Shown: piece by piece, positions 35,939 through 46,913 of the stretch | Layout of the letters: each line of letters opens with the position of its first letter | How positions within the stretch are numbered: the first letter of the stretch is position 1 | NCBI RefSeq assembly: GCF_963966145.1 | Contig: NC_091049.1 | Coordinates: 28,086,001-28,150,000 of the forward strand | Origin: Tenebrio molitor | Taxonomy: Eukaryota; Arthropoda; Insecta; Coleoptera; Tenebrionidae | Length of the DNA stretch: 64,000 nt | Reading direction: 5' to 3' | Notes under the pieces: model-generated | The model's input: the letters and a program-made list of their open reading frames with translations, nothing else | The model's database searches: none | Told to the model about the DNA's origin: nothing | Translations under genes and position numbers: made by a program

Positions 35939-36963
35939 ATACAGGCTGTTTGATAAAAAATGCCTCAACCCATAACTTTTTTATTTGTTATCCGATTTCA
36001 ATGAACAAAAAATACCAAAGATATGGTTTTTCATGCGCTACGAAGCATGAAAAATGGACACATGTAGCTACTTAGGCTCAGTCTGGTAGAGTTTATTTTT
36101 CTGAATCTAATGATGTATTAAAAGTTATCATGTGGTCCCTAGGTAATTGAAAAAAAAATTAAACAATTTTTAATTGTGATTCAGCTTATTATAACATTTT
36201 CAAGTAAGCCGTGAAAAACAATTGGAATATAAATAGCAACAAAATAAATGTCAAGTGTGAGTTTGAAAATTTTCAGGTGCAATCTTGAGGTGTTTTATTA
36301 TTATTTTCTTGGAAAACTTAGGCAGAATATAGCCTAAGGGAGTCCGTTTCGGCTCAGGGACGCGAGGGTCGCGGGTTCCATTCCGACCCAGGGCGGAATA
36401 AAAAAAAATAAAATAAAAAAAAGGCTATATTCTATCTCGTGATTCGGAAGTCACGTTAAGCCATTGGTCCCGGTCTATTGAGTTGGTCATCATGCCCCTC
36501 ATAGATTTGTAAACCAGTCCTAGACTGTGTAACAACATTTTATTATGACTTGAATAAAAAAAAGTTTAAAAAAGCAGATGAAAATTTCTAAGCTGACGTT
36601 TGGATGACATTTTCCGCATTTTGTATTCCGATTGTTTTTCACGGAACACTTAAAAATCTCGTAAGTTGAACCACAAAATTTTTTTTAAATTTTTTTTCAG
36701 TTATCAATGGACCAAATGATAACTTTAAAAACATCATTAGATTCAGAAAAAAAACCTTACCAGACTGAGCCTAAAAAACTACATGTGCCCATTCAAAAAA
36801 AAAGTTGTCTATCGTTAGCTATTGAAGATAACACCAAAAAAATATATTTTATGGCTGTTTTGTAGCGCATGAAAAACCATATCCTTGGTTTTTTTGTTCA
36901 TTGAAATCGGGTAATAAATAAAAAAGTTATGGGTTGAGACGTTTTTAATCAAACAGCCTGTAT
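35939..36963. mobile_element. Large foldback element, about 1.0 kb, with a SINE in its centre
   Basis: Left end acaggctgtttgataaaaaa; right end, inverted, acaggctgtttgattaaaaa. Pairing continues along almost the whole arm: cccataacttttttatttgt / ataaataaaaaagttatggg, then atatggtttttcatgcgcta / tagcgcatgaaaaaccatat, then aggctcagtctggta / taccagactgagcct. Arms are thus about 350 bases each. TA flanks. No open frame for a transposase. The middle (about 36315-36560) is unrelated and looks like an inserted SINE. Confidence 0.85.
36315..36560 (+). repeat. Probable SINE inserted in the foldback element
   Basis: A GC-richer island in AT-rich DNA with a pol III B-box-like ggttccattcc after cgagggtcgc. 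A poly-A/T-rich linker (ggaataaaaaaaaataaaat) and an A-rich tail near 36550 follow. The A box is unclear, so tRNA origin is an inference. Confidence 0.45.
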
Positions 36964-36994
36964 ATAGGTCGTGCAAAAAATTTATTTATCTAAT

Positions 36995-37345
36995 CCCGTG
37001 GGATAAATGACACTTATCCCACTCATTTGAGTGGAATAAGGAACTTCATTACCGGACGCATTTCATTACTCCACTCAGTGGGATAAGTGAGCTTCATTAC
37101 CCCACTCAGTGGGATAAGTAAGTTATTATTCCACTGAGTGGTGTAATGAAACTGGCGGAGATAAATAAGATTTACCTTTTTTTTAATTCGGGGCGGTCTT
37201 AGATAAAATTTTGTACATAACACGTGGGCTAAAGCATATTACAGGAAACTCGTGTGATTACAGATGAATTCGGGCTAACGCCCTCGTCATCTGCAATCTT
37301 CACACTCGAATCCTGTAATATTGCTTTTATCCCACTAATTGTGTA
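36995..37345. repeat. Short tandem palindromic repeats and an inverted repeat
   Basis: Three to four degenerate copies of a ~30-base unit containing ccactcagtgggataagt, itself partly palindromic (ccactcagtgg), between about 37010 and 37145. Next to it an inverted repeat: aagcatattacaggaaactc (37232 on) pairs with cgaatcctgtaatattgctt (to ~37325). The outer pieces cccgtgggataa and ttatcccac also pair. Probably one MITE-type element about 350 bp long. Confidence 0.6.
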
Positions 37346-38543
37346 AATAACTATTATATTCATCTCAATTCAATTACTCACGAATCTTCAATTCTTCCTC
37401 TTTTTTAATACAACTTGGGACTCACCCTTCAGCACCATCGAAATGGCATGTATTTGTTGCTTACAATTACAGTAAATATCCTTGAACTTTGCCGAAATCG
37501 GAAAGTTGTTTTCTAGGTTAACACAGCACTTCGTTGACGTTTCTTTGACAATTCTCCGTAAAATATACTTACCAGTGTGACAGTGGAAGAACTGATAATT
37601 GTGCTTGGAATTAAGTGACACACTTAAAATGACGATATTCCAATTGCGCTAGTTTTTTTTTGTTGTTGTTAACAAACTGCTAATTCTCCACATTGTGAAG
37701 AATTTCTGTTACCTTTCAGATTGTTTTGCTTTGATTCTAAGTGAATTTGTTTGAAATGAAATTATACAAATATTATACTTCTGACAATCAATTTAACTTT
37801 AACTAATTTAAAATAAAAATTTTTTATTTAAACTTGATGGAAATCTTTGTTATAATTCAGAATAAAATACAAACACTTAAGATATAAAAATAAACTGTTC
37901 TTAAATGGTGTTGGTTGTTGATTATGCTAATAACAATAAATGTGAATGGCACATCTCTCTGGAACTTATTTTATGTGCTTAATTGCGTGAATGGAAACGA
38001 AAAAAAATCAATCATCACACTAGTGTTTAATGTCAAAGCTCTTTGTTTGAGTGAGGTTGGGTGTCAATTGTTTCATTCCGACGAAATTAACTCTCTGTAA
38101 TTTCCCTTTATACAGCTTTATATAATTTTATAGAAGTTTTATAGAAATGTTTCTATTTTGCTTTAATTATAGAGCTGTTACAATACCAAAAATAGTTTCG
38201 TAATAGCTGAAAGCGGTTCCATAATAGCGATAGCACAATTTACGGTTATCATGTTGGTACTGTCAGACTCTTCTGCCAGAATCCTCGAAAATTTAGAGCA
38301 TTCTGGCAGCGTCAGTAAATTTTGCGCCAAAGTCGACAAGTGTTTCAATTGTTTTGTGCCAACCATCACAAAATTAGAGCCTGTAAGGGGCTCGTCAAAC
38401 AAAAAAACCTTGTACTCAACTCGTTCGTGTGTAAATTGGGCCTTTGTGGCATGCGATGCCTTAAACTGGCCCACTGATGCCATAAAGAGCCCTATTTACA
38501 AAACTCCTTAATTAACTACTACATATTATGAAAACGTGTTGAT
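37346..38543. other. Spacer downstream of Gr10
   Basis: No gene. Shared Gr-spacer block 2 at about 37960-38500. Two short opposing open frames exist in the block, but they are not conserved in the other copies. Confidence 0.45.
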
Positions 38544-39704
38544 TTATGTTTCCGTTAAATTTGTCTTCACAATGCAATTAGGTTGAGTGGGATCAAGCGT
38601 CAACATTATTATAAGAAATGAGGTCACAGTTCCAAAAATACTGAAAATGGTCGATTTGTTGATCGAGAAAAATCTTGCCGCGGTAAAATGGGGAACACTT
38701 GTTGTTAAGATGGTAAGAAGTCGGTCCAGATCTTGTCGCATTTCACAATCTACAATTCCTAAAGTGCTGTGGGAGACCAGGAAGATAATCTTCTGGGACT
38801 CTTCCACGATGTTGTCGCATGTCAGTATCATCATTAATGTGGGTACCTTCAACAGTTAGTAGAAAGCCGGAAAATTAAGACAAGTTACAATAATAGGAAG
38901 ACTCACAAATAATAGGAGAACAGACAACACTTGAGTGACAACTATATGTATCAGATTTTCATTGCTATATCCTTCCACTTGCAAATTGAAATCCAAATAA
39001 TTGAGGCTCTCCAGGGTGACGTAACAGATCAAAAGAACGAGGGAGTAGCCGAAGTTGTCGTTGAAGGTGTCGACTATTTTGTTCAGCGAGCATGCAAGGC
39101 CACTCATCTGGACCAAATGTCGCCGATTTCGTAAAAATCTGTGTTCGTAACGTCGCCTCAACCCTTGATATCTCTTGCGGATCATTTCCAAAAGTGTGCA
39201 AATATATAATGTGTAAAAGAAACGTAGGTAAATTTCGAGAATTTCTACTGAGGATAATTTGATATAAATCATTCCCACAACAGAGACCGCGAACCAGTAG
39301 TCGTAGATGGAGCAGACCCAAAAGATGATTTGTGGACCCAAAAACTTGAACAGAACTTTTCGCGTGTGAACCTCTTCATCTTGCACCAGACACGATGTTT
39401 CCCTGAGATCTTTTATCAAGCTTCTCCAACCGCGCATCCTCGAGGCCTCCACAATTATGCGACAACTGAACGCGAACAACATCCACTCTGATAAAACGAG
39501 AGCTGCGATTTTGACAAAGTTGAAATCGGAGAAGGCTTCTTTATAGCAGTACGTCGATCCCAGCGTTCCCATCACGAGCCCCACTATCATCAAGACTTGA
39601 TATATCTGGCGACATTTGCTGTGTTCTCTGATCTCTGTAGAGGGAGGGGTAATTGCGAGGAATCTTCCCGTCTTGAGATAAAAATTTAACAAATGGAAAC
39701 TCAT
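38544..39704 (-). CDS. Gr10: gustatory receptor (about 366 aa)
   Basis: Exons 39704-38907 and 38846-38544 (798 and 303 bases), phase-0 intron. Start MSFHLLNFYLKTGRFLA. Near-identical twin of Gr9: exon 2 encodes the same protein apart from the first residues, and the 5' flank is also shared to about 40540. The terminal helix (TSFLIIMLTLDP) lacks the QF pair. Full-length frame and good splice sites, and it keeps the codons that Gr9 lost. Taste receptor by family; ligand unknown. Minus-strand partner of Gr6. Confidence 0.88.
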
Positions 39705-40002
39705 CGAGAGGAACCCAGCTCTGTTGTGCGAATTTTGAATGGAGAGATGTCTGCCCAATAAATAACTTAGTTTGAGAAGGAGCTTTTGTAATACGGCTGA
39801 AACGCTATTACTAGTGGTGACACTGACATATTTTAAAAATATTGTTTTTACTAGGAAATTACATTTTTTTCCTGATATTTTCCAAACGATGGAAAAGAAC
39901 ATGTTGCTCGAATGTCAGTTTTTACTACTAGTTTTTGTCTGTTGATTCTTTTAGAAGATAACATTTACAAGGGTTAGTTATAGTATGTGAAACACTCTCG
40001 AT

Positions 40003-40058
40003 AAGAGGAGAAATTGTCAGCTGGCTACGGTTGCAGGGAAATTTAATTGGTAGATTTT
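40003..40058 (-). pseudogene. ABCC intron-6 relic (sister of 33330)
   Basis: Same degraded agaggagaaattgtcagctg segment as at 33330, carried along by the Gr9/Gr10 block duplication. Confidence 0.4.
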
Positions 40059-40536
40059 TTGGTGATTAGTTTTGCCGCAGCGATTTTCATTCCCGTCACA
40101 GTAACTGTAATGTTTGACACATTATTCACAGTCTGCAATATACTGATTGTCATTGTTTAGTTTAAAGAGTAAAATTTCAAAATTAAAACTTTTTTCGGGA
40201 AGAGATTGCTATAAATCATAACAATTATTTTAAATCACAAGCTCTTGTTCTGTGTTTGTAGCAAAATATCTAAATTAAATCAATTCAGCACTTTGATAGT
40301 TAAATCACCGGCTGTTGTAAATTCAATCAACCAAGCTTGGAGAATGACACAAGAAAATGAATCCGAAAAGATCCAGCAAGTTGACATAGTTTGTTAAATG
40401 CAACTATAGATTTTTTCCCCATAAATAATTTAGTCAAACTGCGAGCTAATCAGGAACCCAATAGATAACTGACACGTGAAACAAGTTTCAAACGTCAAAC
40501 GAGCTCAGCACACTGCGACGTTAACACTAATTTACA

Positions 40537-41671
40537 ATGACTATACAATTTTTGAGTTTTTTATTCAAAATTGGTCACATCTTCACCTTGACCCCGTCGT
40601 CGATTGAACCACAACAAACCACTTGGGTCCGAAAGTTATATAATTTATTAATTTTTGCAGTTCTAACGACAGAAGCGATATCAAATTTAATCCTGAAGAA
40701 GTTCCACAGAAGCTCCGTTTTAATGAAAACAATTGTGACTACAGCTGAAGACTTCTCTGTTATCGCATTTCATTTCCAAACAACGATCGTGTTGAACTTG
40801 TGGACCGAGAGCGAGAGCTTGAAAGTCAGTGAATATTTGATCAAAACTAAGAAGACGAACGACGACCGAAGAGAGTATTTGGTCTTTATTGGTTTTAATC
40901 TTCTGTATGGGATAACATGGGGCTACATTGCATACGTTAGTTGTTCTATTCGAGTGAAGCAATGTATTCAAACACAAGCCTGGAATCTTGCACAAAGATA
41001 TATTTTACTCCTCCACACGTTTCTTCTTTGTGTCATCGCTAACATGATACGAATGAGATACAAAGGCTTGGGGTTAAGGATTTGCAGCTTTTTGAAGAAG
41101 AAGTCACCAGTTTGCGACAAGAATTTTCTTGATTTTCTCGACGGGGTCGAATCTACAATGAATCTTCTTAAAAATACCGTCCAGATCTACAACAGCCTGT
41201 TTGGTGGGAGCATTTTTTGGATAATCTCATTTACAACGTTCCACATCTTAAACTACACCTACATCCTCTTGTACAGTTCATCCCTCAACAATTTGAGTCA
41301 TGTGATTTTATTTTCGATGTCTGTGTTTCATTGGAATTTTGTAAGTCTCGTCAGGTTTCCGTGTTCTTTTCTAACGCTTTTTCTTCCAGGTGGTCACTTC
41401 TGTGTTGCTCCTGTTCTGTCATTCGGTGACTCGAGAAGCTGAGAGGATCGTGTCGCTTTGCTATGGTGTCAAATGGAGATTTGAACATGTCTCAAAAGCC
41501 GAAGAAGAGAAATTTTATCAGTTTGGAAATTTGGTGTTCCAGAGCGTTCCCGCATTTCGAGCGGCAAATTTTTTTCACATTTCTAGGACAACAATCCTCG
41601 ACATGTTGTGGATCATTTGCAGTTTTCTTATTCTTTTGGTCCAGTTTCACGACGAAGATGTTCATTCTTAA
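40537..41671 (+). CDS. Gr6: gustatory receptor (about 361 aa)
   Basis: Exons 40537-41340 and 41390-41671 (804 and 282 bases), phase-0 intron after HWNF. Start MTIQFLSFLFKIGHIFTLTP. Very similar to Gr4. Exon 1 has a short in-frame loss (NLWTESESLKVSEY where Gr4 has NLWSAESWKNLLEGLKVSEY). Exon 2 has HSVTREAERIVSLCYGVKW and ends with SFLILLVQF plus a short tail, so the QF pair is kept. It is the intact counterpart of the Gr5 pseudogene in the duplicated block. Ligand unknown. Confidence 0.87.
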
Positions 41672-42179
41672 GCACGTTAAGTTTAATTTTGATTCATTTA
41701 ATTTTAGATGATTACTCCCAAGTTATATTATGTTGTTGGTTTTGCTAATAAAAATAAATTGGCACGCTTTTCATTTCATTTAATTTCATAGACACGTATA
41801 TACAAGGTGTCTCAGCTAAGATTTTCGAGCCTAATATCTCGGTTATTTGCCAACGGATTTTTATGAAATTTAAAATGCAGATATTTTAGACCGTTAAGGT
41901 TAAATTAGTGAAAATAAAATTACCTCAAGTTAAAAAATGTCATTTTAACTGATGTTTCCTTTATCGAAAATTATGCGCGATTATTATTAGATTGTTAAAT
42001 ATTAAAAAATAGGGGTCTACACAAACAATTAAGTAAATCACTTGTCTGATTCAACGAAGAGATTAGATTTTGTCGTTAAAAATTTAATGTAAAAGTTGAA
42101 GGTATTTGAGCAGTTACCTTTTGAAACAATTGATGATTAATTGCCAAGCAACATTTTGTACACCCTTTATATATATATA

Positions 42180-42356
42180 AAGGGTGTTTTTTTAAATTTG
42201 GCGTCGCAGTTGGCGTTGGAGAGTCGATTGAGAAAGCACCACGCTTGTAAAAGCGTGAGATTTAAACAGCTGATCCATGATCTGTTATCCGTATAGTGCA
42301 TTCACAATCGGCTCTTCAATGCCTACTTCGACGCCAAATTTAAAAAAACACCCGTT
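42180..42356. mobile_element. Small MITE, about 175 bp
   Basis: Ends agggtgtttttttaaatttg and, inverted, cgggtgtttttttaaatttg; pairing extends to gcgtcg / cgacgc. Bordered by a short TA run on the left. Inside are further inverted bits (cacgcttgtaaaagcgtg). Sits directly next to the LINE. Confidence 0.75.
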
Positions 42357-42440
42357 ATATAATCAATACCCCTTTTACCCTTTGGTGTAGGGGTTCATTA
42401 TTAATTTTACTTTTACTTGTTATAAGTTATCTTAAATTAT

Positions 42441-45400
42441 TTAACTGTGGACAAATCCGGACCAGCTTCTTTTGTCTTGCGCTATCTTTCGCGCTTCTCT
42501 CCAATTTAATCCTCGTCTTTCCATCACTTTGGCGACTGTTCCGTTCCAAGACTCGGGGGGCCTTCCCCTTCCTCTTTTGGTGTTTATTCTTGCGTCCCAT
42601 ATTCTTCTGACTTGCCTTGTATCTGCCATTCTGGTTAGATGTCCATACCATTTCAATTGATTTTTCTCGATTGTTGTTGTTACCGGTTCTATTCCTAATT
42701 CTTCCCTTATGTCATCATTTCGTTTATGGTCTCTTTTTGTTATTCCTAGTGCTCTCCTGTGGTATTTCATTTCGACTGCTTGTATTCTGTTTTTTTGTCT
42801 TTTTGTTATTACCCAAGATTCACTTCCAAATGTCAATACTGGACGAAATATTGTTTGGTACACAGTCATTTTGGTCTTCCTGCTAATTTCATTCTTTCCT
42901 ATGAAAGTTTTGCCTAGTGAATGGTATAGTTTTGTCGCCGCCGATATCCTCTGGTTTATTTCTGTATCTTGCTTCCCCTTGTTGTTTATTGTGACTCCCA
43001 AATACTTGAATTCATTGACTTGTTCGATTTTTGTATCTTCAATTTCAATGTCTACATTTTTCTCGTCTTTTGTTATTACCATTATTTTTGTCTTTGCTTT
43101 GTTTATTTTCATCTGTTGTTCTTTTAATACTTTGTTCCATGTGTTGAGATTTTCTTGAAGTTCTTTCTCGATAGATCCAAACACAACAAGATCGTCGGCA
43201 AAAGCACATTCAGAGATTTTAACTGTTGTTAATTTGTAGTGTCCGATTTTTACTTGCTTCACTTTTTCTTTGGTCTTTTTGATTATTTCGTCCATCATTA
43301 TTATGAATAGTAGCGGGCTCAGCACTCCTCCTTGTCTAAGTCCATCTACGGTTATGAATTCCTTCGATCTGTTGTTTTTACTCCTGACATAGTTACGGCT
43401 ATTTTGATACAAACTTTTTGTAGCTGTTATAAGTTGTGGGTCTATCCCTTTTTTTTCTAAGCATTCCCATACTTTTCCCCTCGGTATCCTGTCGAACGCC
43501 TTTTCTAAATCTATGAATCCTAGGTATAATTCTGAGTTCTTCTGAATTGTTTTGTATATGCTCTCTTTGATTGTAAAGATGTGGTCTTGGATACTGTGGC
43601 CTTTCCTAAAACCGCTTTGTGAGTCTGTCATTTGTTCTTTTATTTCTCTTCTAAGTCTTTTTTCTAGTATCCTTTCGTACGTCTTCACTACTACGCTCAA
43701 GAGTGTGATACCTCTGTAATTGTTGCAGTCTAATCTATCCCCCTTTTTATATATTGGTATCAGTACTCCTATTTCCCAGTCGTGTGGAATTTTGCCTTCA
43801 GCCCATGCTTTCCTGAATATCTTCAGTAATATTTGGGTGCCGTTTCCTCCTAAGTGTTTTATCATTTCTGCGGTGATTCCATCGTGTCCTGCTGCTTTTC
43901 CGTTTTTTATACTTTTTATAGCTTCTTGTATTTCTGTTAATGTAATCTCGTTTTCTCTATTTCTCTCGTTATTTATTTCTGTTTTGTTCTTCCTTCCTTC
44001 TTTTACTGTTTTTCCTGTTGATTCTCTGTTTGTCTTTGTAAGGTTCAGTAATTCTTCGAAATGTTCCTTCCATCGTTCCATAATCTTATGCTCTTCTGTT
44101 AGTACTTCTCCTTCTTTGGTTTTAATGCTATTGATTATAGGCTGTTCTTGTTTCGCCGTTTTCAAATTTTTTAGTACACGGTAAAATAGTTTCTGGTTTT
44201 CATTTTTATTTTTTTCCATCTTTCTTCCAAAATCTTCCCAGGATTTCTTTTTTGCTTCTATTACTAAATTTTTCACCACTTCTCGTTGTCTTTTGTAACT
44301 CATATAGGACTCTCTTGTTCTTGTGTTTAAGTATATTTCCCATTTTGTTTTCTTCTTCTTAATTTGTTTCTTAATTTCTTCATTCCACCAAGCTGTTTGT
44401 TTTTTATTTTTATTTATTACTACGGTTCCGCATACTTTTCTGGCTCCTTCTTGTAGTATTGTTTTGAATGTTTGCCATGCTTCTTCTATGCCCATTTGTT
44501 CTTGTTCTTCTTTTGTCTGTTCGATTTTTTGCTCTACATATTCTTTATATTTTTCAGCTTGCTCTTTTTCTTGTAACTTATACGTTTTTGTAGCTTCATG
44601 GCATGATTTCGATTTATTCTTTGCTCTCTTTTCCGTATCTTGTTTCGTTCCGTCTGCTATTTTCGCTACTAACATGTAATGGTCGCTATAGATTTCAGGT
44701 CCTCTTTGGACCTTAGCGTCTTTTATCATTGTTCTTTTGTTCCTTTCTACTATTATATAATCTATAATTGATTTTTCTGCTCGGCTTTGTACTTCTCTTG
44801 TTATTTTATTTATTTCTTTGTGTGTATAAAAGGTGTTTGCTATGATTAAGTCGTTTTCTATGCAATATTCTATTAATCTTCGTCCATTTCCATTTCTTAT
44901 ATTTTCTCCATGGTTTCCTATTACTTCCATTGTGGTATTATCCTTTTTTCCAACTCTTCCGTTTAGGTCCCCTATGACGAATACTGTTCCATTACTTTTT
45001 TCCACAGCTAAATTCATTTCTTCCCAGAATTTATCTTTTTCTTCTGTTTTTTCGTCTTCGTTTGGCCCATACGTTATTATTATTGTTATTGGGTTTCCTC
45101 CATTCTTCGCCTCAACTTTTATTATTCTCTCTGATATGTATGTCCATCCTAGTATTTTCTTTCTCCATTTCTCGTTTATCAGGCAACCCACTCCCGCTTT
45201 TGCTCTTTCATTTGTCGGTACTCCGCTGTAAATTAGGTAATACCCGTTTCCTACTTCTATTGATCCTTGTCCTTTTTTCTTTGTTTCCGTGATTCCTAGA
45301 ATATCTACATTTATTTTCTGGCATTCTTCTATTAGTTCGTTCTCCTTTCCGCTTAGTCCTCTAATGTTCCATGTTGCTAATTTCCAATAATTCCTTGAGT

Positions 45401-45443
45401 CATCCTTATTTCGTGTTCCTTTTCCGTGCCGTGTCTTTTCCAT
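42441..45443 (-). CDS. LINE ORF2: endonuclease and reverse transcriptase (1000 aa)
   Basis: Single uninterrupted frame of 1000 codons. N-terminal apurinic-type endonuclease (residues ~20-270) with ATWNIRGL, ITETK, VIGDLNGRVG and IYSDHYMLV. Reverse transcriptase (~500-780): GKAAGHDGITAEMIKHLG, WEIGVLIPIYKKGD, NNYRGITLLSV, LGFIDLEKAFDRIP, GLRQGGVLSPLLF and the catalytic FADD box, written AFADDLVVF. C-terminal part carries RGRGRPPESW and NWREARKIAQDKRSW, the usual end of RTE-type proteins. All catalytic blocks look intact, so the copy may be young. It copies LINE RNA at a nicked target in the nucleus. No role for the host is implied. Confidence 0.93.
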   Translation of the reverse strand: MEKTRHGKGTRNKDDSRNYWKLATWNIRGLSGKENELIEECQKINVDILGITETKKKGQGSIEVGNGYYLIYSGVPTNERAKAGVGCLINEKWRKKILGWTYISERIIKVEAKNGGNPITIIITYGPNEDEKTEEKDKFWEEMNLAVEKSNGTVFVIGDLNGRVGKKDNTTMEVIGNHGENIRNGNGRRLIEYCIENDLIIANTFYTHKEINKITREVQSRAEKSIIDYIIVERNKRTMIKDAKVQRGPEIYSDHYMLVAKIADGTKQDTEKRAKNKSKSCHEATKTYKLQEKEQAEKYKEYVEQKIEQTKEEQEQMGIEEAWQTFKTILQEGARKVCGTVVINKNKKQTAWWNEEIKKQIKKKKTKWEIYLNTRTRESYMSYKRQREVVKNLVIEAKKKSWEDFGRKMEKNKNENQKLFYRVLKNLKTAKQEQPIINSIKTKEGEVLTEEHKIMERWKEHFEELLNLTKTNRESTGKTVKEGRKNKTEINNERNRENEITLTEIQEAIKSIKNGKAAGHDGITAEMIKHLGGNGTQILLKIFRKAWAEGKIPHDWEIGVLIPIYKKGDRLDCNNYRGITLLSVVVKTYERILEKRLRREIKEQMTDSQSGFRKGHSIQDHIFTIKESIYKTIQKNSELYLGFIDLEKAFDRIPRGKVWECLEKKGIDPQLITATKSLYQNSRNYVRSKNNRSKEFITVDGLRQGGVLSPLLFIIMMDEIIKKTKEKVKQVKIGHYKLTTVKISECAFADDLVVFGSIEKELQENLNTWNKVLKEQQMKINKAKTKIMVITKDEKNVDIEIEDTKIEQVNEFKYLGVTINNKGKQDTEINQRISAATKLYHSLGKTFIGKNEISRKTKMTVYQTIFRPVLTFGSESWVITKRQKNRIQAVEMKYHRRALGITKRDHKRNDDIREELGIEPVTTTIEKNQLKWYGHLTRMADTRQVRRIWDARINTKRGRGRPPESWNGTVAKVMERRGLNWREARKIAQDKRSWSGFVHS

Positions 45444-45511
45444 TTTCTGATTTCCTTGTATATGTTTATCTAGTTTTTTGAATCTTGGGGTCTCTTGACT
45501 TGTTCTTTTTG

Positions 45512-45724
45512 TTATTCCAGTCGGTATGTCTTACTGTTCCATGTCCATATTTTTTCGTTTATTGTTAGTTTCTTGTAGCCGATTCTTACTTTATTACCTT
45601 TTTCTTTTTCTGCATTTGCCTCTTCCCGTATCCATCCTTGTATATCTCGTTCTTTTTTGGTGAGGTCATTTGTTATAAAGATCTTTTTATTCTCGTTTTC
45701 CCGTAAGCGTGATTTTTTCTTCAT
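45512..45724 (-). pseudogene. LINE ORF1-like C-terminal remnant
   Basis: Seventy codons with FITNDLTKKERDIQGWIREE followed by GNKVRIGYKKLTINEK. Many insect RTE elements carry an upstream frame with this DLT-x-x-ER ... GxxVxxGYxKL pattern. Only the C-terminal end is present here; it stops 68 bases before ORF2 begins. Confidence 0.55.
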
Positions 45725-46426
45725 TTCTTCTCATATTTACTCACTTGTCCCACATACATTTCCTTATTGATTTTGTGGAGTGGAGAGTGTCGTAAGAACT
45801 TCAATGACACAGTTCGTTTTCTCGTGGAACACTATCCAAATGTAGTCTTTACAAAATGTAAGGTTAAGAGAGTCGTCAATTTATTTGAAGACACAGGAAG
45901 CGTACGTGAACTAAATTACCTTGCTAAAATATCCTGATCGTGTTTTAGTCCTTTATGGAAGAATTAAAGCATCCAGTATAATAAATTACGTCCAAATGTT
46001 GTCTTTAACTTTGTAAGTGTTTGTAAGGTTAGCAAGATAAACGTCAAATATGTCACCTGCGCTTCTGCGAAAAGGGATGACTAAAATTCTGCAAAATTGC
46101 GCGTTTGTTTCATACGCGCCTACGTTTTTGCATTTGCAGCCACGTTTAACACAGTTGTTTGCTTTTTTCTTGCAAATCAGACGTCTTTCAAGGACGAGCT
46201 TTTCCCTACAGCATTTTTTTATTGACGATCAATTTTTTATGTAAATCTTGATTGATTCAAAATTTTAAAAAGGCATGAAAAAATTACGTTTTTAAGTCTT
46301 GGGTGATTGCATTAATGGGATTTTATTCTTCACCGTCTAAAATATCGGCATTTTAAATTTCACAAAAATCCGCTAGAAAATAACTGAGTTATTAGGCTCG
46401 AAAATCTTAGCTGAGACATCCTGTAT

Positions 46427-46500
46427 TTAGCTCCTGGGCTGCACCATATAATCTCAACTCTTTCAGATTTTCTCACTACTCAGTCATGCTAGAATAATTG
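46427..46500 (-). pseudogene. ABCC exon-5 linker relic
   Basis: Minus-strand reading of gctcctgggctgcaccatat onward gives LRLYGAAQE, the counterpart of ABCC-D LKLYDVPQE (54130-54150). A stop and a one-base shift precede it. A second, better copy is at 49789-49850. Confidence 0.55.
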
Positions 46501-46913
46501 CTAACAAAATGCTAATCCTCCATATTGGGAAGAAAGAAAATCTTTTCTGATTGTTTTGCTCCAGTTTGGTCCCAAGTGAATTTGTTTGAAATTAAATGAT
46601 ATAAACATAATTTCCAACAATAAATTTAACTTTTATTGAATTAAAAAAGTATATAAATACACACGAAATACAAGATAAGAAGAGCGTTTTATTGGCATAT
46701 CTCTCCAGAATTTTTTATGTGCTGTAATGTCGTGAATTGAAATGCCAAAAAAATCCTCTCACCTGTAATGATACGAATTTACATAATTAATATGAATAAT
46801 TTACAGTAATTTATGACCTACATGAGTTTAATAACATTTTGGCGAGGTTGCGTGTCGAACGTTTCATTTGGGCCAATTTATCTCTCTGTAATATTCCTTT
46901 GTGTAGTTTTAAA

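Larger units (their letters stand above)
42425..45730 (-). mobile_element. RTE-like LINE (non-LTR retrotransposon)
   Basis: Minus-strand element with an intact ORF2 (45443-42441) and, upstream, the tail of an ORF1-like frame (45724-45512). The 3' side, left of 42441, is short and A/T-rich without a pure poly-A tail, typical of RTE-type elements. No target-site duplication could be read with certainty because the insertion lies next to a MITE and in a deleted part of the host element. The 5' end is probably truncated. Confidence 0.8.
41799..46426 (+). mobile_element. Mariner-like TIR element, copy 2, split by later insertions
   Basis: Left end caaggtgtctcagctaagat, right end inverted caggatgtctcagctaagat, the same family as 30764-31864 but in the opposite orientation. 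The outer parts 41799-42167 and 45779-46426 align with copy 1. The middle, 42168-45778, replaces about 120 bases of copy 1 and consists of a small MITE and a LINE. The HTH remnant (GECRKNFNDTVRF) is at 45786-45940 and is broken. Confidence 0.8.

Noticed and set aside
35374..37345. CRISPR-like regular repeats
   Set aside because: The repeats are few, palindromic and adjacent without spacers, in a eukaryotic genome; they are transposon parts.
43720..45231. Several plus-strand frames of 76-154 codons
   Set aside because: They are antisense shadows of the A-rich LINE ORF2; composition is low-complexity F/S/V-rich.
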